DNA from: Acidobacteriota bacterium
GTDB lineage: Bacteria > Acidobacteriota > Blastocatellia > Pyrinomonadales > Pyrinomonadaceae
Assembly: GCA_025463135.1 (NCBI GenBank)
Contig: JAOAPY010000047.1
Coordinates: forward strand, 62,001 to 126,000
Direction: 5' to 3'
Length of the DNA stretch: 64,000 nt
Under the pieces are notes generated by a model. It worked only from the letters and a program-made list of their open reading frames with translations. It did no database searches and was not told the DNA's origin. Both the position numbers and the translations under genes were made by a program. Each line of letters starts with the position of its first letter. Positions within the stretch are counted from its first letter, which is position 1. Of the stretch, positions 25,633 through 34,342 are shown one piece after another.

Positions 25633-26604
25633 TTACCTCTCTCGCGCCAGAACAGGCAGCTGATAAATTCGCCTCATCCATTCGGCGGTCCTGCTGATAC
25701 CTGTTTCGAGATCAACCGTATCTTCATGGCCCAGATCAAGTACGGACCGAGAGTTATCAACCTTCTTCATTCGGGTAGTGAGGATTTCCGCGTTACGGTA
25801 GTCAACAAGTTTAGGATCTGCGCCGGTGACCTTCACAACCAATTCAGAGAGTTGTTCGATTGAATGGTACTGGGTACTGCTGATGTTATAAACTGCGCCC
25901 GGCTTGAACGTGGTCGCAATATTCGCCAGCGTTCGCACCGTATCGTCAACATAAGTCGAGGTCCTGAAGTGTCCGCGAAACACGACCCAGGGAAGACCCC
26001 TCAAGCCACAATATATGAAGCGGCAATTCACTGATCGGTAAGGGCTGTAATATTCACCGGGTCCATAGGTATTAAATAGCCTGACGATTACGCTCTCAGT
26101 ATTGTGTTGGAGGATGGAATTCCGAATCTGTCCTTCATTGACCCACTTGGAAAGCGCGTAGTCATTCATTTGCCTGATCTCGTGCTGGTCCATTACATCT
26201 TCTGACATGGTTCCCTCCCAGTCACCGTAGACTTCAGAAGAAGAGAAGTGTACCAGGCGAACCCGGTGGCGCTCCTGAAGGCGCAACACGTTCTTGGTAC
26301 CGACCGCATTAGTGCGCCAGAGTTGCTCATAAAAGTCTTCGCCGTTCCAGCGACCAAATTCGGCGGCCATGTGGTACACCAGCTCAAACGGGCCCATGAC
26401 GTCGAACACGCGTTCAAGCTGGCGATACTCGCTGACATCGCACCGCGCATAATTTGGTGATTCGACATCTGTGCGCAGACTGAAGCCGACCTCTTCGACT
26501 CCGTGCGCAACATCACAGACAACGACGTGGTGACCTCGCGACTCAAGTTCCCGTAAAAGAACGGAGCCGACTGTTCCCCGGCCGCCGGTAATCAAAATTC
26601 TCAT
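25633..26604 (-). CDS. NAD-dependent epimerase/dehydratase (extended SDR)
   Basis: This 323-residue protein starts at the ATG at 26604; the preceding TTG would only add one Met. It has the NAD-binding motif ILITGGRGTVGSVLLREL, VYHMAAEFG, the serine region VHFSSSEVYGDW and the catalytic YALSK. RLFNTYGPGEYYSPYR and FRTSTYVDDTVRTL are typical of nucleotide-sugar epimerases and decarboxylases of the extended SDR family. It could be a 4-epimerase, a dehydratase or a xylose-synthase-like enzyme, and motifs do not separate these. It lies between a methyltransferase gene (26 bases) and the 635-residue GT-B-like gene (6 bases). Confidence 0.87.
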   Translation of the reverse strand: MRILITGGRGTVGSVLLRELESRGHHVVVCDVAHGVEEVGFSLRTDVESPNYARCDVSEYRQLERVFDVMGPFELVYHMAAEFGRWNGEDFYEQLWRTNAVGTKNVLRLQERHRVRLVHFSSSEVYGDWEGTMSEDVMDQHEIRQMNDYALSKWVNEGQIRNSILQHNTESVIVRLFNTYGPGEYYSPYRSVNCRFIYCGLRGLPWVVFRGHFRTSTYVDDTVRTLANIATTFKPGAVYNISSTQYHSIEQLSELVVKVTGADPKLVDYRNAEILTTRMKKVDNSRSVLDLGHEDTVDLETGISRTAEWMRRIYQLPVLARER

Positions 26605-26629
26605 CAAATCTCCAAAGCCACTCGTTGAT

Positions 26630-27592
26630 TCAGTTGAACTCGACAGGCTTCCTTGCTAGTAGAAGTTGGTGGTCGTGGTAAAAGTGTAAACACGCCGCCG
26701 GTCGACCCAAGGCCATGCGAATTCCGTTTCCAGCGACTCGCTGACACCACTGCCTCAGGCTAATTGCGCCCTGATGTTCGATCCGGTGCGACTCGATATC
26801 CACCATCCCTATGCGACTCAACATTGTCTTGAGGGCTTCGCTGCTGAAAACGGTCACATGCCCTACACAGTGAAGGTAATACCATGACTTGCCTGCCATG
26901 CGTGGAATCAAAGCATCAGCTATCCCCGTGAATATGGCAATAATTCCACCGGGCTTCAGCATCCGATGAATAGCAGTTAGCTCTTCGATGGGCCACAGTA
27001 AGTGCTCCACAACGTCCACCGCCAACACCACATCTGCCACATCTCTAAGCTGTGCTGTGGCGGCGGTCCCTTCCCGAACATCCATCCCTTGGCGCTGGGC
27101 CTCCTTGACGGCTCTGCGCCCAGGCTCAAGCCCATGCTTTTTCCAGGAAGGGTGAAGGCGGGCCAGCAAATTTCCAGTGCCGCATCCGACATCCCACAAT
27201 TCCGGACCTTCTGCGCGCACAGAGACAAAGTCCTCTACAATATTCGCAAACCGATCTTGCTGACTAAGCTCTTGCCAGTAGGTATCAGGTAAGTCACGGT
27301 AAATCTGATCGAGGACTCGTTGCTGACGGCGCTCATCCATGGCAATCAGCGACCGGCAGGCTCGACATCTTCCGTAAACAAGCCCTCGCAAACTCGTGGC
27401 AAGGTCGCCTTGAATCATGGAGTCCTCACCTGCCGGATTGTCAATCCTCATGATCTGGTCCAACGAGAACTTACTAAGACACGCCGGACACTGTTCCGGC
27501 TGGAATCGAATAGTTTTCGGGCCCATACATTGATGATTGGTTGACCCCTGATCAACTTGTGGTGTGACCATGGTTTTTTGTAGATTCAGCAT
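26630..27592 (-). CDS. SAM-dependent methyltransferase with N-terminal zinc ribbon
   Basis: This 320-residue protein has four cysteines (QCPACLSKF near residue 35 and GRCRACRSLIAMDE near residue 75) that form a zinc-ribbon segment. The class I methyltransferase core follows: ELWDVGCGTGNLLARL, HGLEPGRRAVKEA, and VVLAVDVVEHLLWPIEE, then HRMLKPGGIIAIFTG, a UbiG-like layout. Zinc-ribbon methyltransferases of this kind often act on nucleotide-linked sugars in O-antigen and antibiotic clusters. The ATG at 27592 shares a base with the stop of the glycosyltransferase gene upstream (TAATG, 27590-27594), so translation is coupled. Confidence 0.84.
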   Translation of the reverse strand: MLNLQKTMVTPQVDQGSTNHQCMGPKTIRFQPEQCPACLSKFSLDQIMRIDNPAGEDSMIQGDLATSLRGLVYGRCRACRSLIAMDERRQQRVLDQIYRDLPDTYWQELSQQDRFANIVEDFVSVRAEGPELWDVGCGTGNLLARLHPSWKKHGLEPGRRAVKEAQRQGMDVREGTAATAQLRDVADVVLAVDVVEHLLWPIEELTAIHRMLKPGGIIAIFTGIADALIPRMAGKSWYYLHCVGHVTVFSSEALKTMLSRIGMVDIESHRIEHQGAISLRQWCQRVAGNGIRMALGRPAACLHFYHDHQLLLARKPVEFN

Positions 27593-28863
27593 TACTTGGG
27601 TGAACTCGCCGGCGGAAGTTGCGGCAAGTCAGCCGAGGCACAAGCCGGTCCATTGCGCTGATCGCTTGCGTGTTCCTCCATTACACTCTGAGCCCCAGTA
27701 ATTCGGTCAAGAAAGTTCATCAACTTGGTCATATTAATAGAAGGTGAAAACACTTCTAACGCGCAGAAACTTGCAGAATCGCTGAGCGGTTCGATACTAT
27801 TGGCCAACCAACGTTCCTTCCACGCCCGCAGTTCTCCGGAACCATCGGTATTCAGCGAATAAGCCGCATTGAACTTCGCGAGAAATAGCGAGGTCTCGTA
27901 GTCTGGCGGACAATGAGCCAGTATCGGGGTGCCAGCGATCAAATAATCGATGGTCTTTGTGGGAAAGGCATAGCGAAGCGAATCAGTCGGCAACGTCGGT
28001 GTGTCACTGAATGCAAGTGGCAGGTATAGCAGATCACAATTGGATAGGTGCTCAATCAATCGACCATACTCACTCTCAAAGGAAACCTGTATCCCTTCCC
28101 TCGTCAATCCTAGTTCGTCGAGCACATCCGGTCTGGCGTCCGTCCAGATTCTGAGTTGAACCCGGGGGTCGCCCGCGCACTCGGCAACCAGTTGCCGCAG
28201 GAGTGATTTGTTATTGTCGTAAATAGCGCCCGCGAATCCAATCCGCAGTGGTGCATTCGACACGCTGCGGTCCCTTAGCTTGGGCCGCAGATCGGGCGCA
28301 GAATGACGCAGTACCGCGGCAGTTATTCCATATTTTCTAGCATAGAGATCACGTAGCGAATCACAAATGACGAGGACCTCACCATGTTTCAGTGAGCGTG
28401 GCTCCAACCATCGAGCGAAGCGGGCGGAAAGAGTCCCTTCGTGACGTGCACGTTCCTCAAATGGATCGTGGACGTAATAGACGACGGGAATACCAGTTAG
28501 TTTAGATAAACAATAGCTTGTGAGTATCCATTGCTCATTGAAGTAAATCGTCAATAAGCAATCGGGCTTGAATCTAAAGATGCGCCAAAGTCCGAACAGC
28601 AGAGTGATTGGCAAGACAAGGTATTTGGCGAGTCTGATTTGGCGTGAGCCGCGCCTGAAAGGCCAAAGCAACTTGTGCACTCCGTACCGTGTAATGGGGT
28701 GCTCAATATCGATCTTACGCCGCAATTTCCCCAGATCGCGCGACTCGCAAACGACTTCCGCATGGCCTTTCGGAATCCATTTGAGGATCTCTCCCAGAAG
28801 CGCCGGGCTGCCCGATGGTGTCGCAGGATCTGTCCAGGTCCAAACAAGGATCTTTGGGAACAT
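27592..28863 (-). CDS. Glycosyltransferase (GT4-like, divergent)
   Basis: This 423-residue GT-B protein is more divergent than the other GT4 enzymes of the block. It opens PKILVWTWTDPATPSGSPAL; the first domain has IPVVYYVHDPFEERARHEG. The second domain has PLRIGFAGAIYDNNKSLLRQL, the CDLLYLPLAFSD segment and a late SLRYAFPTKTIDYLIAGTPI, where the position of the EX7E motif appears modified (no clear second Glu). It is therefore a glycosyltransferase by fold, with catalytic details uncertain. It starts 10 bases after the flippase stop and is coupled by TAATG to the zinc-ribbon methyltransferase. Confidence 0.78.
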   Translation of the reverse strand: MFPKILVWTWTDPATPSGSPALLGEILKWIPKGHAEVVCESRDLGKLRRKIDIEHPITRYGVHKLLWPFRRGSRQIRLAKYLVLPITLLFGLWRIFRFKPDCLLTIYFNEQWILTSYCLSKLTGIPVVYYVHDPFEERARHEGTLSARFARWLEPRSLKHGEVLVICDSLRDLYARKYGITAAVLRHSAPDLRPKLRDRSVSNAPLRIGFAGAIYDNNKSLLRQLVAECAGDPRVQLRIWTDARPDVLDELGLTREGIQVSFESEYGRLIEHLSNCDLLYLPLAFSDTPTLPTDSLRYAFPTKTIDYLIAGTPILAHCPPDYETSLFLAKFNAAYSLNTDGSGELRAWKERWLANSIEPLSDSASFCALEVFSPSINMTKLMNFLDRITGAQSVMEEHASDQRNGPACASADLPQLPPASSPK

Positions 28864-28873
28864 TAACGGATCG

Positions 28874-30379
28874 TTATCCAGTGGTGACCTCTTTCTCTAA
28901 GAAGAATCGATAACGAAGCAATCTAAGACCTTCTCTAATACTCGGATCGCTGGTCAGCCAGAGCAATATCGGAAAGATGACAACCACTGAAAGTCCTATG
29001 GCAGCTCGCATCAACACATTTTGGCCGGGAACTAACTGCACAATAGTAAATAGTCCCGCTCCCACCAAGGCTGTCCTTCCGAGACTTGTCCAATCAAGCG
29101 GAAGTCGCACCAGTCGAATCGAGAAAACGATGGCGACCAACGCTGCCGCAACCAGCCCTCCGGAGGTAGCCCAAGCCACACCGTTCGCGCCAAATCTTTT
29201 CGCCGTAAGCAGCGTCACCAACACGGTCGCCAGAATCGAGGCGCCCGAGACAAAGGGGACGAGCCAGGTCTTTTTTGAATAAAAGATTTCCGTCCCCAAC
29301 AGCGTGTAGAGCGTCTGGCCCAAAAAGCCGACTGTCAAAATTGGCAAGAGCGGCGCGGCGGGGTGATAGCGCTCGTTGGTCAACAGCAGAATCGCCGGTG
29401 GTCCAATCAGCGCCATCACCAACGCACAGGCCACCGCGAGCGTCCAGACATTACGGGCCGTCATTGCAAGGCGATTCAAGCTCTCTGAGGTCCCTTCTTT
29501 TCTTACCGAGAAATAGACCGGTAGGTACGCGCTGTTGAATGCCGTCAGCAAAATAAACAAAGGCAACGTAAAGCGACTGGCGATAGCAAGAATACCCACT
29601 GCGGCCAAAGAATTTGCGCCTGCCAAGACAAACCGTGTGATCAGTGGCGAGAGTGTCCCCATGAAATGACTCGGAAGGACCCCAGCCGCATAAGTCATCG
29701 AAGGGCGCAACATGTCTCCGCGAAATTTACCCTGCAAATCCGGCTTCAAATAATGGCGAGCTTGAAAGAAGAAAACTGTGTCCACAATAACCTGGGAAAG
29801 CACAATGCCGAGTACGCCCATTTTAAAGACAATCACCAGGATTAACGTGAGGACAATGTCAGCCAGCGAAAACGCAATACTCAATCGGGCTGAATATGCC
29901 GACTGCTCCCGGGCCTCAATCAATCTGCGCTGTAGATCCGAATTGCTCGCGACCAGAGATCCAATCACCGCAAGCAGGACGAAGGGATAGAACGGCAAGC
30001 CCGGCACCAGCACATTGCCGAAGAACCAGGTAGCCAGCAGGGTCAAGATGCCAACAACCACACTACTGACGATCATGAAGCGCGCGATAGTCGTGACATA
30101 GTCGCGCAGCTCCGCGCCCTCTCGGTGGTCGTAATAGAACCGCGTAACGGCGCCCGGCACACCCAGGCGCATCATGATTACCAGAAAGCCACATAGGACG
30201 GTGGTCAACTCGACCACGCCATAATCTTTTGGTGAAAGATAGACCGTGTAGAGCGGGATTAAGAGAAAACTTATCACCTGCGGCAGGATTCGCCCCAAAC
30301 CATAGTTGAACGTAGCTCCGGTGAGACGTCGCAGTAAACCGCGAGAGACCATGTCATTTTGAATTGGCCTGCTAATCAT
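28874..30379 (-). CDS. Polysaccharide flippase (Wzx/RfbX-like)
   Basis: This 501-residue membrane protein has about 12 to 14 hydrophobic segments. The start is set at ATG 30379, which overlaps the upstream stop by four bases (ATGA, 30376-30379); a longer frame reaching 30523 would run into the upstream gene. The N-terminal FNYGLGRILPQVISFLLIPL and YTVYLSPKDYGVVELTTVL match the oligosaccharide flippase family, with later FTLPLFILLTAFNSAYLPVY. It would move the undecaprenyl-linked repeat unit from the cytoplasmic to the periplasmic face before polymerisation by the Wzy-like protein. It is the only flippase in the window. Confidence 0.9.
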   Translation of the reverse strand: MISRPIQNDMVSRGLLRRLTGATFNYGLGRILPQVISFLLIPLYTVYLSPKDYGVVELTTVLCGFLVIMMRLGVPGAVTRFYYDHREGAELRDYVTTIARFMIVSSVVVGILTLLATWFFGNVLVPGLPFYPFVLLAVIGSLVASNSDLQRRLIEAREQSAYSARLSIAFSLADIVLTLILVIVFKMGVLGIVLSQVIVDTVFFFQARHYLKPDLQGKFRGDMLRPSMTYAAGVLPSHFMGTLSPLITRFVLAGANSLAAVGILAIASRFTLPLFILLTAFNSAYLPVYFSVRKEGTSESLNRLAMTARNVWTLAVACALVMALIGPPAILLLTNERYHPAAPLLPILTVGFLGQTLYTLLGTEIFYSKKTWLVPFVSGASILATVLVTLLTAKRFGANGVAWATSGGLVAAALVAIVFSIRLVRLPLDWTSLGRTALVGAGLFTIVQLVPGQNVLMRAAIGLSVVVIFPILLWLTSDPSIREGLRLLRYRFFLEKEVTTG

Positions 30380-32415
30380 CGAACGCTGCCTAAATCCATG
30401 CGAAAAAGTCGACCGTCCCAGCCAGCAACAAAGACTCGTTCTCCCAAAGCGGAGATCGCCTGGAATGAATTGAGGCTCTTCGTTTGTGCGCGCGTAAAGT
30501 GTATGAGATCTGAAGAAGTCCAAACGGCTGCTTGATCGCTGATGACAATCGCGCTCCCAAGAGCGTTGAATACAACTCGCTTCAGGCGTTCAGGAATCGC
30601 ACTGTCGGCTGTTTTCTCCCGAAGCGGACTCACCTTGTTCCAGGAAGCACCACCATTCGACGAGGAAAACATGACTTCGTGATCGCCAACAGCAAGACCG
30701 CGCTGTCCAGTACTGTCAAAGGCGATGCCCAAAATATCCTCGCTTGTTTTCAGCCATAGTTGTTCCCAGGTGAGTCCTCGATCACGCGAATGCAAGAGCG
30801 TACCGGCGGCGCCTGTGGCCCACATTTGATTCGTTCCACCGTTGCGAACATCGAAGAGCGCGTTACATGAGCAGTGTTCAGTCAACTGGAAACTCACGCC
30901 GCCATTTGTCGTTCTCAGTATTTCGCCGCGCGATCCAACAGCGACGCTGGTCGTATCATCAACAAAAGCTGCCGCTATAACGTTGGCGCTGATATTGATC
31001 GAGGTCCAGTGCGCGCCGCCATCGTTTGTTGTGAGCACTACACCGTCTCCCAGGACTACGCCGGCGGTCTCATTTGCGAAATGGACTGTGTGCAAATCAC
31101 TGGTTGACACGGAAGTTTGTGTGGTCCATGTGCGACCGCCGTCACTAGAGGAGAGAATTCTGCCTCCGGCGCCTACCGCCCAACCTCTGGTCGGTGTGGA
31201 GAACGTTACATCGTAGAGAGTTTCGTTAACACCCGTGGGTCTTTGATCAAGTTTCAGTTCCCCATCGCGGACAGGCAGGGCTTTGGGGAAAGATTCAAAC
31301 CATATGTCGCCGGACCGGCGATTGGCTGCCCCATCGTCCAAAACTGAATAGATGAGGAGGATCTTGTCTGCTGTCATCAAGACTCGAGGATAGCTTACCG
31401 CCTGGGTTCGCTGATCCTGACGGCGCACGGGTAACATGTCTCGTAGTTCGCTGAGGTCTGGGCCGGAAAAAATTCCCAGGCTCAAATAATCTCTCACCCC
31501 CGGATGGTTGTTCCAGGCGACCAGATATTGTCCATCATCCAATCGCACCAGATAACTGAGGGTATCCGCATTGGGAATTGGCAGAGGCGTGGGAGTACTC
31601 CACGTTTTTCCTTCATCTTGAGACGTCGCGCTGTAGACATGATCCAGGTCCGTCCTCAAAAACATATACAGGCGACCGTCGTTCTCTCTGGTAAGAATAG
31701 GTTCAAGCGTGCGGTGCCCGGGTATCCAAACATCGCCAATACTAACCCAGCTTGATAAGTCATTGTTCGCAATCAACACGCCGGCGTGCGTCTGAGGATC
31801 ACCAAAGGCTCTCCAATAAAACCCGAAAGCCAAACGATTATCCGAGAGGAGAACGGGTTTATGCAGCGGCGCATAGCTACGATCCTTTCCTGTATCTATT
31901 CGCCGAGGAGGGCTCCAACTTTGACCTTCATCGGTGGATGACGCCAGATACAAGTCAACTGAGGAAAGGTCTTTTCCACTGCCGGGAGTGCCGGCAAGAG
32001 ACAGGATCATCCAGAGTCGTTCACCCTGAGAAAATAGAACGGCCGCCCAAGCAGTCGCATCCCCTGCGGGATCAAAGATATTCTCTGACCGGCTCCACGT
32101 CAGACCTTCGTCTAATGAACGACTCAACAGGATGTGATAATCGGCACTTCCTTCACTTTCACCGCTGCACCAGGCGGCGACTAAGTGACCATTCGGCAAT
32201 CGCTCCAGTGTCGGTGCATGATTGTAGAAATTAGCTCCGGGCGTTGAGAGCGTGGGGTGCTGGAAGACAGCCACCCTTTGGCGCAGGCCCCGGTTCGCAG
32301 AGGTACAGGCATAGTTCGAAACAGTCATTGCCAGGATGAGCAAAATGAATTGAAGTCTGCTTCCATCGTTCCTTCCAAATGGGTTTTGGAGCCAATGGGA
32401 GAGGGAGAAGTTCAA
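30376..32415 (-). CDS. Sialidase-like BNR-repeat protein with YCF48-like second half, probably exported
   Basis: This protein of about 679 residues combines two beta-propeller parts. The first (about residues 60-370) matches the BNR_2 sialidase-like family: NHAPTLERLPNGHLVAAWCS then SGESEGSADYHILLSR, with Asp boxes SLDEGLTW, STDEGQSW and SQDEGKTW. The second half carries YCF48-type photosystem-assembly-like repeats (SSDGGRTW, TNDGGAHW, SRDRGLTW, SSNGGASW). A hydrophobic segment (LQFILLILAMTV) near residues 20-32 suggests export; the Cys after NYA is a poor lipobox. The start is a TTG at 32415 overlapping the epimerase stop by TTGA. It sits two genes after a NeuB-like synthase, so hydrolysis or remodelling of a nonulosonate-containing glycan is possible. 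A full set of sialidase catalytic residues (three Arg, Tyr, Glu) was not verified. Confidence 0.75.
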   Translation of the reverse strand: MNFSLSHWLQNPFGRNDGSRLQFILLILAMTVSNYACTSANRGLRQRVAVFQHPTLSTPGANFYNHAPTLERLPNGHLVAAWCSGESEGSADYHILLSRSLDEGLTWSRSENIFDPAGDATAWAAVLFSQGERLWMILSLAGTPGSGKDLSSVDLYLASSTDEGQSWSPPRRIDTGKDRSYAPLHKPVLLSDNRLAFGFYWRAFGDPQTHAGVLIANNDLSSWVSIGDVWIPGHRTLEPILTRENDGRLYMFLRTDLDHVYSATSQDEGKTWSTPTPLPIPNADTLSYLVRLDDGQYLVAWNNHPGVRDYLSLGIFSGPDLSELRDMLPVRRQDQRTQAVSYPRVLMTADKILLIYSVLDDGAANRRSGDIWFESFPKALPVRDGELKLDQRPTGVNETLYDVTFSTPTRGWAVGAGGRILSSSDGGRTWTTQTSVSTSDLHTVHFANETAGVVLGDGVVLTTNDGGAHWTSINISANVIAAAFVDDTTSVAVGSRGEILRTTNGGVSFQLTEHCSCNALFDVRNGGTNQMWATGAAGTLLHSRDRGLTWEQLWLKTSEDILGIAFDSTGQRGLAVGDHEVMFSSSNGGASWNKVSPLREKTADSAIPERLKRVVFNALGSAIVISDQAAVWTSSDLIHFTRAQTKSLNSFQAISALGERVFVAGWDGRLFRMDLGSVR

Positions 32416-33371
32416 ACCAGCGCCGAGGTAATTGAACGATACCAATCAATCGTCTCGTTCAACCCTTCATCGAGCGAATATTCCGGAGTCCAGCCGAGCA
32501 GTCTTTTAGCTTGGGAATTATCGAGGTGCTCGTCTTCAAAGTCGGCGGAGGGCTGGCTAATCCGGGGTTCCAGATTGCGACCCGCAAGCGAATTGATTTT
32601 GCGCACCAGTGAAAGCACTGAGATTGGTTCATCCGGTACCAGGTTGAAGGCTTCACCGTGTAGTTCAGGCAAAGCAGCAGTTTGCTCAGCCAACATTAAG
32701 AGACCGTTGACGGTGTCCTTAACATACAGGTAGCCTTTCAGATCTCTGCCGCTTTGCTTGATCACAGGCGGCTCACCGTTGAGGGCGGCCAGTATGGTGG
32801 CCGTGACGATATGGGCCGCGTGTGGATCATCACCGCCAAACGAATTCGTAATTCGCGCAATCGAAACGGGCAGGTGATAAGTCTTACCGTAGGCCCGGGC
32901 CATTACATCTCCACACAATTTCGACGCGGCATAGATCCCTGCCCCGTTCAAGGGTGCATCCTCTGAACTGGGCAGTGTCTTCTGGTCGCCATAGATATGG
33001 TTGCTGGACACCGCCACCAAAGATTTCAAGTTTCCGTAGCGGCGGGATGCTTCCAGAACATTGAATGTTGAGACGACATTGCTTTCGAAAGCTTCGACCG
33101 GTCGCGCGTGGCAAGCCGATACTCCTGCCTGGCCGGCCAAATGGATGAGTACGTCTGGCTGAAGGTGTTCGAGAACTTTTTCGGTAGCCGTGAGATCCAG
33201 CAGAGTTACCTGATGATATGAGTATTCAACCGTCGCAGCAGACGGCGGCGCAAGATCCAGGACGTGGACCTGGCAACCTGCGCTCAGTAAACTCCGAACC
33301 AGCCATCGACCGACAAAACCGGATCCGCCGGTTACCAGTACGATCTTGCTCTGCCAAAATTCCTTATTCAT
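32412..33371 (-). CDS. NAD-dependent epimerase/dehydratase (extended SDR)
   Basis: This 319-residue protein starts at the ATG at 33371 (MNKEFWQSKIVLVTGGSGFV); a GTG nine codons upstream is possible. Motifs are VTGGSGFVGRWLVRSL (NAD binding), LIHLAGQAGVSACHA, VAVSSNHIYGDQ and the catalytic YAASK. The DLKGYLYVKDTVNGLLMLAE segment is typical of GDP-mannose or CDP-glucose 4,6-dehydratase-like and epimerase enzymes. It lies just after the NeuB-like synthase gene and is coupled to the sialidase-like gene by a TTGA overlap. It probably makes another sugar donor for the repeat unit. Confidence 0.87.
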   Translation of the reverse strand: MNKEFWQSKIVLVTGGSGFVGRWLVRSLLSAGCQVHVLDLAPPSAATVEYSYHQVTLLDLTATEKVLEHLQPDVLIHLAGQAGVSACHARPVEAFESNVVSTFNVLEASRRYGNLKSLVAVSSNHIYGDQKTLPSSEDAPLNGAGIYAASKLCGDVMARAYGKTYHLPVSIARITNSFGGDDPHAAHIVTATILAALNGEPPVIKQSGRDLKGYLYVKDTVNGLLMLAEQTAALPELHGEAFNLVPDEPISVLSLVRKINSLAGRNLEPRISQPSADFEDEHLDNSQAKRLLGWTPEYSLDEGLNETIDWYRSITSALV

Positions 33372-33432
33372 TCGCGATTTCTCAAAAGGCGCAACCACGT
33401 CACGAATCGTGCTCAGGCCGCGCGTGCGACGT

Positions 33433-34329
33433 TTAGTTGATGAGGTTGTCGTGGAGTCTTAGGCGTTGCATCGCCGGTTGCTCACTTTCATAAACGCGCT
33501 TGATGCCATCACCCATGGCCCGGTCGACATTGCGAATGTCCTTAATCAGGCGGGCCAGCCCCTGCGGCTCTACCGAGGCGGACTGGTCGCTGCCCCACAT
33601 GGCGCGATTCAATGTAATGTGCCGCTCGATGAAGGAAGCTCCCAGGGCTACAGCCGCCACAGTGGTCGCCAGACCAACCTCATGACCGGAGTAACCGATG
33701 GGACAATCGAATTCTTCGTACAGGGCGGCAATCACTCGCAGATTCAACTCTTCATTCTTGCAGGGATAGGTGCTGGTAGAGTGCGCCAGCAAAAGCTTGT
33801 TCTGATCCAGCGTGTTCACTGCGGCGCGAATTTCTTCCATTGTCGACATACCGGTGGAAAGGATGATGGGCCGTCCACTCGCGCGCAATCGTTCCAGCAG
33901 AACGCGATGGGTAAGCGTCGCCGACGCGACCTTGAAGCAGGGCACGTCAAACTGAGAAATAAAATCGACCGAATCGACATCCCAGCAGGACGCGAACCAG
34001 TCGATCCCAACCGCCTGACAGTAACGATCAATCTCTTGAAATTCTTCGTAACCAAATTCGATCTTGTGTCTGTAGTCAAGGTAGGTGATATAACCCCAGG
34101 GTGTTTCTCTCATGCGATCGCGCATCTCTGCCGGGACGCATTTTTCCGGAGTCCTTTTTTGAAACTTCACCGCATCGCAGCCGGCGCCTTTGGCAACATC
34201 GATCAATTGTTTCGCGAGATTCAAATCCCCGTTGTGATTGAGACCGATCTCAGCGATGAAATAAACGGGCTGCCCTTCGCCGACCAGGCGGCCGTTTAGG
34301 TCAATTACTCTCTTTTCCATTTGCTCCAT
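33433..34329 (-). CDS. NeuB-like nonulosonate synthase lacking the SAF domain
   Basis: This 298-residue TIM-barrel protein is of the N-acetylneuraminate synthase family, which condenses phosphoenolpyruvate with a six-carbon sugar to give a nine-carbon 2-keto acid. Landmarks are YFIAEIGLNHNGDLNLAKQL, GCDAVKFQKRTP, FASCWDVDSVDF, PIILSTGMSTMEEI, LLAHSTSTYP, IGYSGHEVGL and FIERHITLNRAMWGSDQSAS. Classical NeuB enzymes are about 345 residues because of a C-terminal antifreeze-like SAF domain that closes the partner active site; this one ends right after the barrel (MQRLRLHDNLIN). The SGHE and GSDQ variants differ from the SDHT and GPDH forms of classical NeuB, so the substrate may differ. A strong GGAGG site precedes ATG 34329. 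The gene follows the CMP-sugar synthetase gene. Confidence 0.87.
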   Translation of the reverse strand: MEQMEKRVIDLNGRLVGEGQPVYFIAEIGLNHNGDLNLAKQLIDVAKGAGCDAVKFQKRTPEKCVPAEMRDRMRETPWGYITYLDYRHKIEFGYEEFQEIDRYCQAVGIDWFASCWDVDSVDFISQFDVPCFKVASATLTHRVLLERLRASGRPIILSTGMSTMEEIRAAVNTLDQNKLLLAHSTSTYPCKNEELNLRVIAALYEEFDCPIGYSGHEVGLATTVAAVALGASFIERHITLNRAMWGSDQSASVEPQGLARLIKDIRNVDRAMGDGIKRVYESEQPAMQRLRLHDNLIN

Positions 34330-34335
34330 CTATCG

Positions 34336-34340
34336 CCTCC
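34336..34340 (-). promoter_or_regulatory. Strong Shine-Dalgarno site of the NeuB-like gene
   Basis: GGAGG on the minus strand lies six bases before ATG 34329 and decides between it and the internal ATG at 34320. Most genes of this block lack so clear a site because they are coupled to upstream stops. Confidence 0.75.
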
Positions 34341-34342
34341 GT

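Noticed and set aside
33466-34299. Plus-strand frame of 277 codons
   Set aside because: It is antisense to the NeuB-like gene, with no recognisable domain and no ribosome site.
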